From Tridacna crocea (Eukaryota > Mollusca > Bivalvia > Cardiida > Cardiidae): a stretch of DNA of 64,000 bases. Shown piece after piece: positions 33,442 to 42,573 of this stretch (position 1 is its first letter; every line of letters begins with the position of its first letter). The stretch is taken from contig OX031060.1 in assembly GCA_943736015.1 (NCBI GenBank), positions 13,963,501-14,027,500 of the forward strand, read 5' to 3'. Position numbers and translations under genes: made by a program. The notes beneath the pieces were generated by a model, which saw only the letters and a program-made list of their open reading frames with translations, made no database searches and had not been told where the DNA came from.

Positions 33442-36400
33442 ATGAAATTGGACACGCGTAATGGTGTGATGTTTTGGCTAGTGTTAGCGGAAGTCCACAC
33501 GGTTCTAGCAACGTGGAGTAGATATTGTTCGCCCTTTACCAAGTCCCTGGGGCCCCACCCACGGGGTATTTGTGGAGACAGTATAAACGAGATGTTATCA
33601 TTGCTGTGTTATGCAGGATATAACAGACGACGTAGAGACACGGAACAAACAATTGGTAAGAACATTTTAAGCCTTAGGCTACCCTTTTGCGGACAGTGTA
33701 GATCAAGATCAGACTGCACAGAACGTGCAGTCTGATCTTTGATCTACACTGTCCGAGAAGGAGATGTTATTCCCAAAAACGTGACTTTGAAATTGCAGTT
33801 TTTGTGTTTTTATTAAAAATTTTATTTTAGTTATTTAGCAGGATAAGAATAAAAATTCGCCACACCGTCCCGGTTTTCAAACAAGTGACAATTAGGACTT
33901 AAGGCTTCAACAAGAATATAGAGCATATTATTATACTGCAAAGAAATTCCTAATGATCAGATTGGTTAACATGCCGGGAACATATATCATGTACCCTGGC
34001 AAAAACCACGTAAAGCCAGTTTCCCTTTTGAGTGCCTCGTAAACATCACAATACGTGCAACACAACATCCAAATGGCAGCGTCGATCGATCACCAGACTG
34101 CACCAAACTGCACGTTTAAGTGATGTCATTTTCCAGTGACGTCAGTTTTCACTGAATTGGGGTACTCAGAAGGAGTTTCTATTTCGTCAGCAAACTCGAT
34201 TCGTGAGATTATAAAACAGGAAAACTCCCTGAGCGGGCTTTGAAAGTGTAAAACTTTGCAGTATAATGAATTCGTTGTACAGTAGGGACTTGGAAACTTT
34301 TTCACGGCTTTGGTGAATCACGTCGCCACCTCGCCTTCGGCTTGCGTTGACATGATTCACCACAGCCGTGACGGTGAACAAGTTTTCAAGTCCGCTGCCA
34401 CCTGACCATACAACTAGTAATGTTCTTATCGTAAACATGTAGATAACCGACTTGCTTGTTTTCATTTGTTTTTGACAACAATACTTTCGGAACCCGTAGA
34501 CCACCACAACATTTTATCGTACGAACTATTGGATCTGAATATGAAGTTTCCTACCCGTGACTACTGTCATAAAATACTCCTCCAATCTACATTTATTTTT
34601 CTCTATGTAAATGTAACAGCTGCTTGATCTTTTCTTTTTCATTTTGAAAGACTCTGTAAACGAAACATCAGTGTGGCCCCAACGTTGCTATTTGTAATTG
34701 AAAGGATAGAAAGTATTGGTTCCAATATTTTCTCCTTTTTCCAAAGTGTTTTCAAAAGCGTTTTTCCTTAATGTCGTTAGAACATGTGATGCTTTGTAAA
34801 GAATTTAACGACTCACTGGGTATCAAAACTTATAACGATTAGAGTGTCAACATTGCCTCAAGTTACTTCTTGTATGGATGATTCACTTTCACTCGATCGA
34901 AACCAAGGAATAGTGGCATATTTAGATGAAAACAAAGGTAATTATTCCTTATCCCGCTGAATAACTAAAAAGGAACTTTCAGTTCGACAGTAAGAACCAA
35001 AATTTATATTGGGGAATTAAGGTTTCAAATATTCAATATAATGGAAGATTTTGAAGAGCGAAAAAGTCATTTCTGTACATATAGTCTGTACCATAAGTCT
35101 GCACCAAACAACAAATTTCAAACTTGTTCGAATTCAAAGCATTTGCAGACAACAACTTTAATGTGTCTCAATGGTGGTACAAAAGGGTACAAAAACTTGC
35201 GGGAAAATGAGAAAATATTGGTTATAAGTCGTTCTCCCTCACCACCATTGAAACCTTCCTGCCCGGGGTTATTAAAACACAGGATTGTTTGGTTAAGTGT
35301 TAAAGATGATCGATCAAGGGATAAATAATTCATTAGATTAACAGATAAACCTATTTAACTCTTTACCAAACGACAAAATTTTCAGACCCTTCCAAATTGA
35401 AAGCATTTGTAGACGACAAAATATACATGGTGGAAAAAATTTGAAACTTGACTTTGAAAGATTAGAAAACATTGTGGGAAAAGGAGAAAATGCTGGTTAC
35501 CAGAATTTTCTCCTTTTCCCACAATGTTTTTAGAGGGCTTCTTCCTCTGGGTCGTAAAAACTAGGGATTGTTTGGGAAAGGGTTGATGAGAACTTAATTG
35601 TTTATTGGGGTTGTTATCCGAAGCCTTCTTTGATCCACACCCTCATTCTAGGCCTGATTACCTTACAAAAAATCGGACCTTGTACATCCTGGACCAGACT
35701 GCTTATTCCACTTTAGTTTGATCTGCATTTACGCTGTTGGTAAATGCCACCGAAGGTGGGCTCTGGAACCAATTGAACAACTCTTTAATGTTTAATTAAA
35801 TTTTCTTTGTTCAAATTGAAAGCACTTACAGCGAATATATAAAAACATTTAAATATGCTTCAATTGACATTTTTTTTTTCGATACAAATGGACAAAGTCC
35901 CAATAGGAAATACAAAGAGAAGAAGCTGCGCATTACCATATTTTAAGAAAACATTTCTTTATCTGGGTTGTAGAACTAGGGATTACATTGCAAAGGGATA
36001 CGTTATGGACAAACTTTCAACTAAGTAGTGCTTTCTTAGACAAACTTTCAAGAAGAAAGTTAAAAAAAAAACCAGTCTTTTAAATATAATTTAATAATGA
36101 TGGTCAATTCCACAATTCAGGGCATCAATGTAAGGTCGGTCCAACTGTTAGTTGCTGACACAAAAAATTATTTCAAAACTATGTTAAACCTGCCAGGTAG
36201 CTGGGTCTTATGTTTACTAATTGCCTTATTTTATTATTCTTTTTTTTTTGCCAGCGACTAATTTATGGTCCGACCACACCATGGCAGGCTGTTATCTCTA
36301 GAATAAATTGCATACTTTTAAAATTGTTCACTTAACCCATTACCACTCAATCCCTACTTTTGACGCCCCTGAGAAAGAAGCCTTTTGAAAACCCTGTGGG

Positions 36401-37582
36401 AAAAGGAGAAAATGCTGGTAACCAGCATTTTCTCCTTTTCCCACAGTGTTTTCTACCCTTCCCAGAACAAATTTCAATTTTTCAGTCACTTTTATTTTGT
36501 CGTCATCAAACATTTTCAATTTGGACCAGTCTAAATTTTTCTCGTGTGGTAATGGGTTAACCCTTTACCTGATATGCCACTTTGAGGCTCTTCCATTTCA
36601 GCAGCAAATAAAGATATGATGTCAAAAATATGGACAAATGGGGACACAAATATCTGAATGGAAAACATTATGGGAAAAGGAGAAATTGCTTGTTACGAGC
36701 AATTTCTCCTTTTCCCATAATGTTTTCAAAAGCTGTCTGTTGTTGATACGTCAAAATGAGTATCTATGGAGTAAAGGGTTAAATTAAAATGTATTATGAC
36801 ACTTACTTTGATATTTTGACCGTTACTGGGCCTTAACCCTTTCCCAAACGACAAATTTTGGACTTTTCCAAACCGAAAGAGTTTGCAGACGACAATTTTA
36901 GATTTGAACAAAATGGCAAAAAGTTCTTAAAAAGGGTAAGTAAAAACTTTCGGAAAAGGAGAAATTGCTCGTTACGAGCAATTTCTCCTTTTCCCATAGT
37001 GTTTTCAAAAGACTTTTACTGCAGACACGTAAAAACTAGGGCTTGTTTGGGAAAGGGTTAAGCAATCATGTTTTTACAGATCAATGAAAAAGGTTTTCGA
37101 AAAAAAAAACAGGAAAAAGGAAAAAGTGCTGGTAACCAGCATTTTTTCTTTTTCAATTTTCCAGTGTTTTCTTCCTGTTGCAGAAAAATCCTGTGGCCAG
37201 AGTCATATTCAACATGCTTCTTGCAAATACTTTCATTTTTTGTAAGAAGTCAAATAAAGCATCTCTGTTAGAATTGGGCTGAATATACGAAAATTTTCTA
37301 ATGCTTTTGTTTTATTTTTCAGACAGTTTACACAAATCCGGAATATTAATACCAAGATCAGAGGCCAACTCTTATTTAGTAAAGCGGTCGGCCTACTACG
37401 AGCAGGGAATTGTCTGCGAGTGTTGCTATCACCGCTGCAGTCTCAGAGAACTACTTTCTTATTGTCGTAATGATACAGCAGCGCGATTCGGTCTGTTCAA
37501 GAGAAGCGTAGGAAATCGAAAAAATTCAGAAAAACATAGCAGACATAAACGTATTGATAGTAAAGTTGATTCGAATGATTAA
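33442..37582 (+). CDS. Insulin-like preprohormone (molluscan insulin-related peptide type)
   Basis: Two coding exons, 33,442-33,655 and 37,323-37,582, give about 157 residues. The exon opens after TTCTTTTTCTTTACAG, and an in-frame TAG at 33,436-33,438 fixes the first ATG at 33,442. The donor G/GTAAGA and the acceptor TTTTATTTTTCAG leave a phase-1 intron, the conserved insulin position within the C-peptide. In order: a hydrophobic signal (about residues 8-24); the B chain with HPRGICGD and Cys44-x11-Cys56 plus an additional Cys29; RRRR at 62-65; a C-peptide ending VKR at 93; the A chain GIVCECCYHRCSLRELLSYC with cysteines at the canonical A6, A7, A11 and A20 spacing plus an additional one at A4. 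The additional B and A cysteines fit the fourth disulphide of molluscan insulins. A basic C-terminal extension has KR sites (131-132, 147-148). Secreted hormone; the receptor would be a tyrosine kinase (family knowledge). Confidence 0.93.
33667..33852 (-). mobile_element. Family G element next to the insulin-gene splice donor
   Basis: The hairpin at 33,688-33,757 (GCGGACAGTGTAGATCAAGA and complement around GACTGCACAGAACGTGCAGTC) is nearly perfect. The tail TTTAGTTATTTAGCAGGATA is the reverse of TATCCTGCTAAATAAC, seen at 14,974. The left TTAA is at 33,667-33,670, the right one is degraded. Confidence 0.75.
34286..34394. repeat. Palindrome with GTGAATCA arms (family J)
   Basis: The left arm GGACTTGGAAACTTTTTCAC, GGCTTTGGTGAATCACGTC pairs with GACATGATTCACCACAGCC, GTGAACAAGTTTTCAAGTCC. 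The loop region CACCTCGCCTTCGGCTTGCG is GC-rich. A single copy in the window. Confidence 0.75.
34680..34807 (+). repeat. Decayed TTAA hairpin element (right half)
   Basis: CCAATATTTTCTCCTTTTTC, AAAGTGTTTTCAAAAGCG and GTAAAGAATTTAA correspond to the right arm of family A or B. Confidence 0.5.
35087..35303 (+). repeat. Decayed TTAA hairpin element
   Basis: CACCAAACAACAAATTTCAA at the left and GATTGTTTGGTTAAGTGTTAA at the right. Hairpin traces are GCGGGAAAATGAGAAAATAT and GTCGTTCTCCCTC. Confidence 0.6.
35355..35586 (+). mobile_element. TTAA hairpin MITE, family A, complete
   Basis: TTAACTCTTTACCAAACGAC at the left and GTTTGGGAAAGGGTTGA at the right. The palindrome at about 35,463-35,529 has a single-arm change (CCAGAATTTTC). 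Confidence 0.85.
35780..36000 (+). repeat. Decayed TTAA hairpin element
   Basis: CTTTGTTCAAATTGAAAGCAC and TAGGGATTACATTGCAAAGG mark the two arms. The hairpin is almost gone. Confidence 0.45.
36118..36331 (+). repeat. Repeat P copy, uninterrupted (empty site)
   Basis: It contains CTATGTTAAACCTGCCAGGT at 36,179-36,198, the intact form of the site that is split by a family B element at 2,007-2,234. Confidence 0.6.
36332..36560 (-). mobile_element. TTAA hairpin MITE, family A, complete
   Basis: TTAACCCATTACCACTCAAT at the left and GTGTGGTAATGGGTTAA at the right. The hairpin at about 36,383-36,450 is nearly perfect. It shares its last TTAA with the next element. Confidence 0.87.
36557..36782 (+). 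mobile_element. TTAA hairpin MITE, family C, complete
   Basis: TTAACCCTTTACCTGATATG at the left and GGAGTAAAGGGTTAA at the right. The hairpin at about 36,660-36,727 reads ATTATGGG on one arm and CCCATAAT on the other: both differ from the usual TTGTGGG/CCCACAA in a matching way. Confidence 0.85.
36833..37061 (+). mobile_element. TTAA hairpin MITE, family B, complete
   Basis: TTAACCCTTTCCCAAACGAC at the left and GTTTGGGAAAGGGTTAA at the right. The core is GAAATTGCTCGTTACGAGCA. One outer arm is altered (TTTCGGAAAAGG). Confidence 0.87.
37062..37260 (-). repeat. Decayed TTAA hairpin element
   Basis: AAAAGTGCTGGTAACCAGCA with TTTTTTCTTTTTC and GCAAATACTTTCATTTTTTG matches family A. It directly follows the previous element and ends about 60 bp before the insulin-gene 3' splice site. 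Confidence 0.55.
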
Positions 37583-38024
37583 TGATAATTTAATTTATAG
37601 ATGTTATAGGTACAGCGAAATCTCGACTTTTCTCGTGAAATTCGAATATTCGAATATGACCGTGCATTTCGAAGTATTGTCTGGAACAGAAGCGTCCTTT
37701 TAAGTCAATAGCGTAGCAGCATTTTTCATGTCTCACTTGGGCAGTTTGAATTAATCTTGCTCTACTTTGGCGGAAAAACGTTTATTTTTCTGAAATCTTG
37801 ATATCTAATGAACTATTTTTATCACAACTAATGAGGAAATTTCAGACATTTTCTGTACACCAGTTATTCTAATTCTTTTCTTTGTCTTACCCGTTACCGA
37901 AAAATCAAAGCTTTTCTACCTTTTTGGGGAAAAGATATATACCTTAGACTCATCCATTTTGAAATTGTTAGCAAGTGACAATTAAAATATAACTTAAATA
38001 ACAAAAAAAAAATGCTTATGAAAG

Positions 38025-38030
38025 AATAAA
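38025..38030 (+). terminator. Candidate polyadenylation signal of the insulin-like gene
   Basis: AATAAA lies 443 bp after the stop codon, immediately before a family F remnant. It is the first canonical hexamer I noticed downstream. Confidence 0.3.
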
Positions 38031-38035
38031 TGACT

Positions 38036-38183
38036 TGCAACACGCGAAAAGGGGCATTCGGACATTTGTGTAAAGTGTCGTCTGGGATCAGCCTGCGCAG
38101 TCTGCGCAGGTTAATCCGAGACGGCACTTTACGACCACATTAGACATTGTCCTTCAGGAGACTTGCGCAAATCAGAAATAGAG
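38036..38183. repeat. Family F element, left half
   Basis: TGCAACACGCGAAAAGGGGC and the first hairpin (38,070-38,130) are present. The second hairpin and right end are absent. Confidence 0.7.
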
Positions 38184-38189
38184 TTTATT

Positions 38190-38268
38190 TGCCGAAAAAG
38201 GGAAAGGTATGCGAAAAGAACGAGTGCCGCAAGGCACGAGTTTTTTTTTTTGCAGACCTTTCCCTTTT
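38190..38268. repeat. Palindrome, family L
   Basis: GGGAAAGGTATGCGAAAAGA with CGAGTGCCGCAAGGCACGAG and GCAGACCTTTCCCTTTT. It resembles the centre of the longer palindrome at 59,838-59,998. Confidence 0.6.
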
Positions 38269-38280
38269 GAGTGAACCAGT

Positions 38281-38363
38281 ATTTTTTTCCTTTTCCCACA
38301 ATGTTTTATAAATGCTTCTTTCTCAGGGTCGTCAAAATTAGGGATTGTATTGTAATAGGTTAA
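38281..38363 (+). repeat. Right half of a family A element
   Basis: It starts in the middle of the hairpin (TTTTTTCCTTTTCCCACAAT) and runs to GTAATAGGTTAA. The left half is missing. Confidence 0.65.
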
Positions 38364-38523
38364 ACGCCTTCATCCCCAGGATCGTATATTAAGAGGGTCG
38401 GTTTGTTTGCTTAAAGATACATTACGATGTAAGAATGTTTTCAGACTAGTACAGGAATTTCAATTGTGTGTGTTTGTTTTTTTCTGGACGCTTTCATAGT
38501 TTGGAAAATTTATTTCTCTATCT

Positions 38524-38748
38524 TTAACTCTTTACGATAACCACGATACCAAGTTTTTGATGTAGATGGCCTTTGAAAACATTGTGGAAAAAAGGAGAAA
38601 ATGCTGGTAACCAGCATTTTCTTCATTTCCCACAATGTTTTCTGACCAACTGAATGTAGAAATTGTCATTTTAGCAACTTCAATTTGTCGTCTGCAAATG
38701 CTTTCTATTTGGGCTAGTCTAAAATTTTGTTATATGGTAAAGAGTTAA
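38524..38748 (-). mobile_element. TTAA hairpin MITE, family A, complete
   Basis: TTAACTCTTTACGATAACC at the left and TATATGGTAAAGAGTTAA at the right. The palindrome at about 38,575-38,643 has a few unmatched changes. Confidence 0.85.
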
Positions 38749-39185
38749 GTGTACGCAAATTTTCGATATGTACATCCAATGAGTGTGTCGTGCATAGTTC
38801 TTTATAACTAAATGCCAAGTAAATATTGATAAGTCTACTGGTCACTATGGTATAACTGGAATACTGTCAGCTGTTCATAACTTCATCAAACATCAAGCAG
38901 TCAAAACCGAATGATAAAGGGAGATAACTTTTTCAGTGATTTTTGGGACAGAGTTGTCTTTCGATACCAACACCTGTGCTTGATCTCAGTGTATTGTGCT
39001 TTCTTTTTGTGCAAAAATCATTTTTGTTTTTTCTATTTTCTATTTATATAGCCTTTGAGACGACAGCTATCACAATAAAAAAGTTACGCCTTCAACGTAG
39101 CATTTCATTCTTTGGTCTCTTCGTGGACGTGGATCCAATTTTACAATATGCATTTAATTTCAAGGCATGATCGTCGGTGCTGTGA

Positions 39186-39395
39186 GCATAACAATCTGTC
39201 ATTGTACGGTCGGCCAAATTGTTAGCTGCTGACAGAGATATTGAATTCAAAACTACATGTAGGTTAAACCTGGCAGGTAGCTGTGTCTTCTTGTTTACTT
39301 TTTGCCTGATTTTAACATTCCTTTTTTTTCTGACAGCGACTAACACACGGCCTGACCACATGATAAAAGATTGTCATTTCCACAATATTTTCCAT
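39186..39395 (+). repeat. Repeat P copy
   Basis: GTAGGTTAAACCTGGCAGGT, the T-rich middle and CAGCGACTAACACACGGCC match the copies near 2,231 and 36,182. The left part ACAATCTGTCATTGTACGGT is the reverse complement of sequence at about 1,760-1,780. Confidence 0.55.
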
Positions 39396-39490
39396 AATTT
39401 TTAAATCATAGTATTCAAATTTAAATGTATTATCTGCTGTGATATTTTGGCCTTTGATGGGCCTTTAAAGTGCTCGCGAAATCGGGCCCA

Positions 39491-39688
39491 GGACCCGTAT
39501 TCACCAACCATTCTTAAGAACGTTCTTTGTCTTATTCTCCAGAATTTTCTTCATTTGTAAGTAACACAACTTCTGATTGGCTAAACCATTCGATATAGCC
39601 AATCAGAAGTTGTGTTACTTACAAAGTTTGAAAACCTTGGAGAATAAGACTAAGAATATTCTCAAGAGTGGTTTGTGAATACGGGCCC
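39491..39688. repeat. Family E palindrome, complete
   Basis: GGACCCGTATTCACCAACCA and its complement GGTTTGTGAATACGGGCCC form the ends. The inner arms CACAACTTCTGATTGGCTAA and TAGCCAATCAGAAGTTGTG are perfect complements around CCATTCGATA. Confidence 0.88.
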
Positions 39689-39832
39689 TTGATACGCAGC
39701 AGTAAAGGTTATCACATAACCAAGCCGAGGGCTAGAAAAGTTACCCTGTAAAAGAGAAGAGGAAGTGTTTATTCCAGAAGTTCAAATACCGGTCTTTGAC
39801 CAGAAATCAGCGAGTTCACGTTAACCTGAACG

Positions 39833-40055
39833 CTTAACCAAAACTCTCTTTATTTCATGACCCAGTAAGTCTGAGAAGACTTTTGAAAACATTGAGAGAA
39901 AAGAAGAAAATGCCGGTGACCTGCATTTTCTTCTTTTCTCTCAATGTTTTCAGATCTTCTAGAATGAATCCAAATTATCAGAGCCAAATCTAACTTTTCA
40001 TCTGCAAATGTTTTTGGTAGTAGTCTGTCTGAAATGTCGCTTTTATGCAATAATT
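39833..40055 (-). repeat. Diverged TTAA hairpin element with covarying arms
   Basis: The hairpin reads CATTGAGAGAAAAGAAGAAA on the left and TTTCTTCTTTTCTCTCAATG on the right. It is perfectly complementary, although both arms differ from the usual GTGGGAAAAGGAG. Confidence 0.7.
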
Positions 40056-40555
40056 CAACCCTGGCAGTGGTTCAACGCTGAATTAATGAATTAGAGTGTA
40101 AGCATTTAGGAAAAATCCCCCGTAATTTTGCTATATTTTAAGGTTGTTTCCGCTGGAATACATAACAAAGAAGCGGGCCGTGTCCATATAGGACCAACCT
40201 GCATGTTCTTCGCAGTCTATTCTATATTGTTTGCAAAAGTATATTGAAAGGCAACACACTATAGGCTATTTTGCACAAGATATCTAAGAACTATCTTTAG
40301 GTCAAGTTATCGTCTTGACATATATTCAACCCGAACAACATATTTCTATACAAGCTAATTTCATACCAGCCAAACAGGATAAAGATTTGCAAGACAGAAA
40401 CAGTAGTTTTCAACAGTAAGGAAACACTGAAGGAAAATGAACCATTAAAATCGTTTGTCTTTTTTATCACGAGCGTTGGCTCCTTTTCCAACGTATGTAA
40501 AAGACACTACTTCCCCTTTTCGCAGTATTTTTCCAATGCTGTACGTTGCAAGGAT

Positions 40556-41104
40556 GAAATATTTTTTATCACATAACTCCCCTTGTTTTCAATGTAATAC
40601 AGCCTTTACGAATTTTCTTGTCTAATACACACTTGCGAGATAAGAATATAGTGCTGTATTTTGGTCAACACTCTGAAATTATACGCTTCACATCTAAAAC
40701 AATGCTGACCTCGGTTTCTGACGAACAGTCAAAGTTCTTATCATGATAAAGTTGTTAATTTAATCACTGTTAGACTCAAAACAAAAATCAATATTATGCT
40801 TAAGTTTCTTCGGAACTATTTTCATTCGTAATGTACCTGTCAAAGAAAGTGCACAGGCTTCATGTAAATTTCACTACACATGATACATGTACGTCTGTGG
40901 TTTAACATATTTTGGACTATAATTCTTGTTATACAGTAATTTGATTAAAAGAATCTTACACTTGTTGGTTTTTTTAGGTAAAAAGTTATTAAACTCGTCC
41001 ACAAAAAATGTTATTAAGCTCACCAAAGGCTCGCTTAATAACATTTTTTGTAGACTCGTTTAATATCTTTTTATTTCAAAAACCAACTCATGTCAGACCC
41101 TATA
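40556..41104. repeat. Left arm of a large inverted repeat
   Basis: The arm is the reverse complement of 42,574-43,122. Shared blocks include AATTTAATCACTGTTAGA, AATATTATGCTTAAGTTTCT, CACAGGCTTCATGTAAATTT and AACCAACTCATGTCAGACCC. It contains its own hairpin at about 41,007-41,080 (GTTATTAAGC...GCTTAATAAC). Confidence 0.88.
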
Positions 41105-41209
41105 TATCTGTACAAAAATGGGTTGAACGATCGATCTGGCCTACCTTCATTTTTCTGAATTTGGATGATTTACCCAATACAAAACATTTCCATATTTGAA
41201 CTACCCCTT

Positions 41210-41395
41210 CCTAGAGAACTTTTGCAAACAGCAATGGAAAAATGGCTCCCATCATTATCTCCTTTATAATGTTTTCAAATCTGTCATAGACATCAATTTA
41301 TGATATTATATTTTTCTAGTATCCAAATACTATTTCTGTTCAATTTGTACAAGCTCAACATTTTACTTTCTGGCTATAAAGGGTCCAAAGTGTCC
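41210..41395 (-). repeat. Decayed TTAA hairpin element
   Basis: TTATCTCCTTTATAATGTTT and CTATTTCTGTTCAATTTGTA with GGCTATAAAGGG match family A arms. Confidence 0.4.
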
Positions 41396-41403
41396 AACTA
41401 CAG

Positions 41404-41637
41404 TTAAACTCTTTACCAAACGACAAAATTTTGGACTTGTCCAAATTGAAAGCATTTGCAGACAACGAAATAAACACGACTCAAAAACTGATACTTGACT
41501 TTAGAGGAGTAGAAAACACTGAGGGAAAAGGAGAAAATGCTGGTTACCAGCATATTCTCTTTTTCCCACTATGTTTTCAGAAGGCTTCTTCCTGTTGGTC
41601 GTAAAAGCCAGGGATTATTTGGTAACTTGTTTTTTAA
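41404..41637 (+). mobile_element. TTAA hairpin MITE, family A, complete
   Basis: TTAAACTCTTTACCAAACGA at the left and GGTAACTTGTTTTTTAA at the right. The hairpin at about 41,511-41,577. It lies inside the space between the large inverted repeat arms. Confidence 0.8.
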
Positions 41638-41837
41638 AACCTAATCTGGCCAGATGCAATCAGGGATCACGGTATTTTGCGTAAAAACTGTGGAAGTAAC
41701 AAGATCAGCCTGTGCATATGTACAAGTCCGATTTCGTCCTGTACTCCACACATATCCATTTATGGATTCATCTTTCAGTCATACATTTCATTTTGAAAGT
41801 ATAGTTATTATGACGAAATATGAATATTGAAACCAGT

Positions 41838-42075
41838 TCACAAATGAAGAAAAAAGAAAGAACGTTTACAAAAAAAAATATACTGAAACAAAGGAGTTGT
41901 TAACGAAGAAAGAAGAAAGAAAATGAAAAGGGAACTCAGAAGAAAGCTGAAAGAAGAAAGGTTAAAGGTTAAAAAGGAGAGAAAAAAAAAGCAAAGACAA
42001 TTAAAGAACGATTTACAGGAAAAAGCGAGTCTTGGCGGTTTCCACTGGTTTAAAAAATTAATTAAAATGATCAAC
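41838..42075. repeat. Purine-rich tract
   Basis: An A/G-rich strand (GAAGAAAGAAGAAAGAAAAT, AAAAAGGAGAGAAAAAAAAA) produces a Phe/Leu/Ser-rich minus-strand frame with no domain. Treated as low complexity. Confidence 0.6.
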
Positions 42076-42221
42076 CAAGACAGATGAAGTCTGCCCTTTA
42101 CCTTAGCATAATCAGCTGTGTTTCATCCTCATAAGAAGGGAGGTTATAAATGCAGAACAATATATTATCTACCAAGCAGAGTTATCCTTTACATGGCCAT
42201 GTGTCAACATTTTACCGTCGC

Positions 42222-42449
42222 TTAACCCTTTCCCAAACAACAAATTTTAGACTCTTCATTACTGAAAGAGTTTGCTGACAACAATTTTAATTTTCATAAC
42301 AATGGTAGAAAATTATCCGAACAGGCAGAAAACACTGTGGGAAAAGAAGAAATTGCTCGTTACGAGCAATTTCTCCTTTTCCCACAGTGTTTTCAAAAGA
42401 CTTGTACTGCAGGCACGTAAAAACAAGGGCTTGTTTGGGAAAGGGTTAA
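42222..42449 (+). mobile_element. TTAA hairpin MITE, family B, complete
   Basis: TTAACCCTTTCCCAAACAAC at the left and GTTTGGGAAAGGGTTAA at the right. The hairpin at about 42,330-42,395 has one arm change (AAGAAGAAATTG). Confidence 0.88.
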
Positions 42450-42573
42450 AGCTACTTCTAGAGTCATGAACGCTACCTCATTGTTGTCACAAACATAATT
42501 ATCCTATTCATCAGCCTAGTGTAAACCTGTTTTCAGCCATATATTTTTATGAAAGAAACGAGAAAACAGAAAA

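Larger units (their letters stand above)
33656..37322 (+). other. Intron of the insulin-like gene, filled with hairpin elements
   Basis: A 3,667-bp GT-AG intron. It holds a family G element starting 11 bp inside the donor, a GTGAATCA palindrome, seven or more complete or decayed TTAA hairpin elements and a repeat P copy. No additional coding exon with cysteines or dibasic sites was seen in it. Confidence 0.85.

Noticed and set aside
37301..37322. Independent start codon at 37,301 for the A-chain exon
   Set aside because: The stretch 37,301-37,322 is the pyrimidine-rich acceptor region; the phase-1 junction to 33,655 gives a complete preprohormone.
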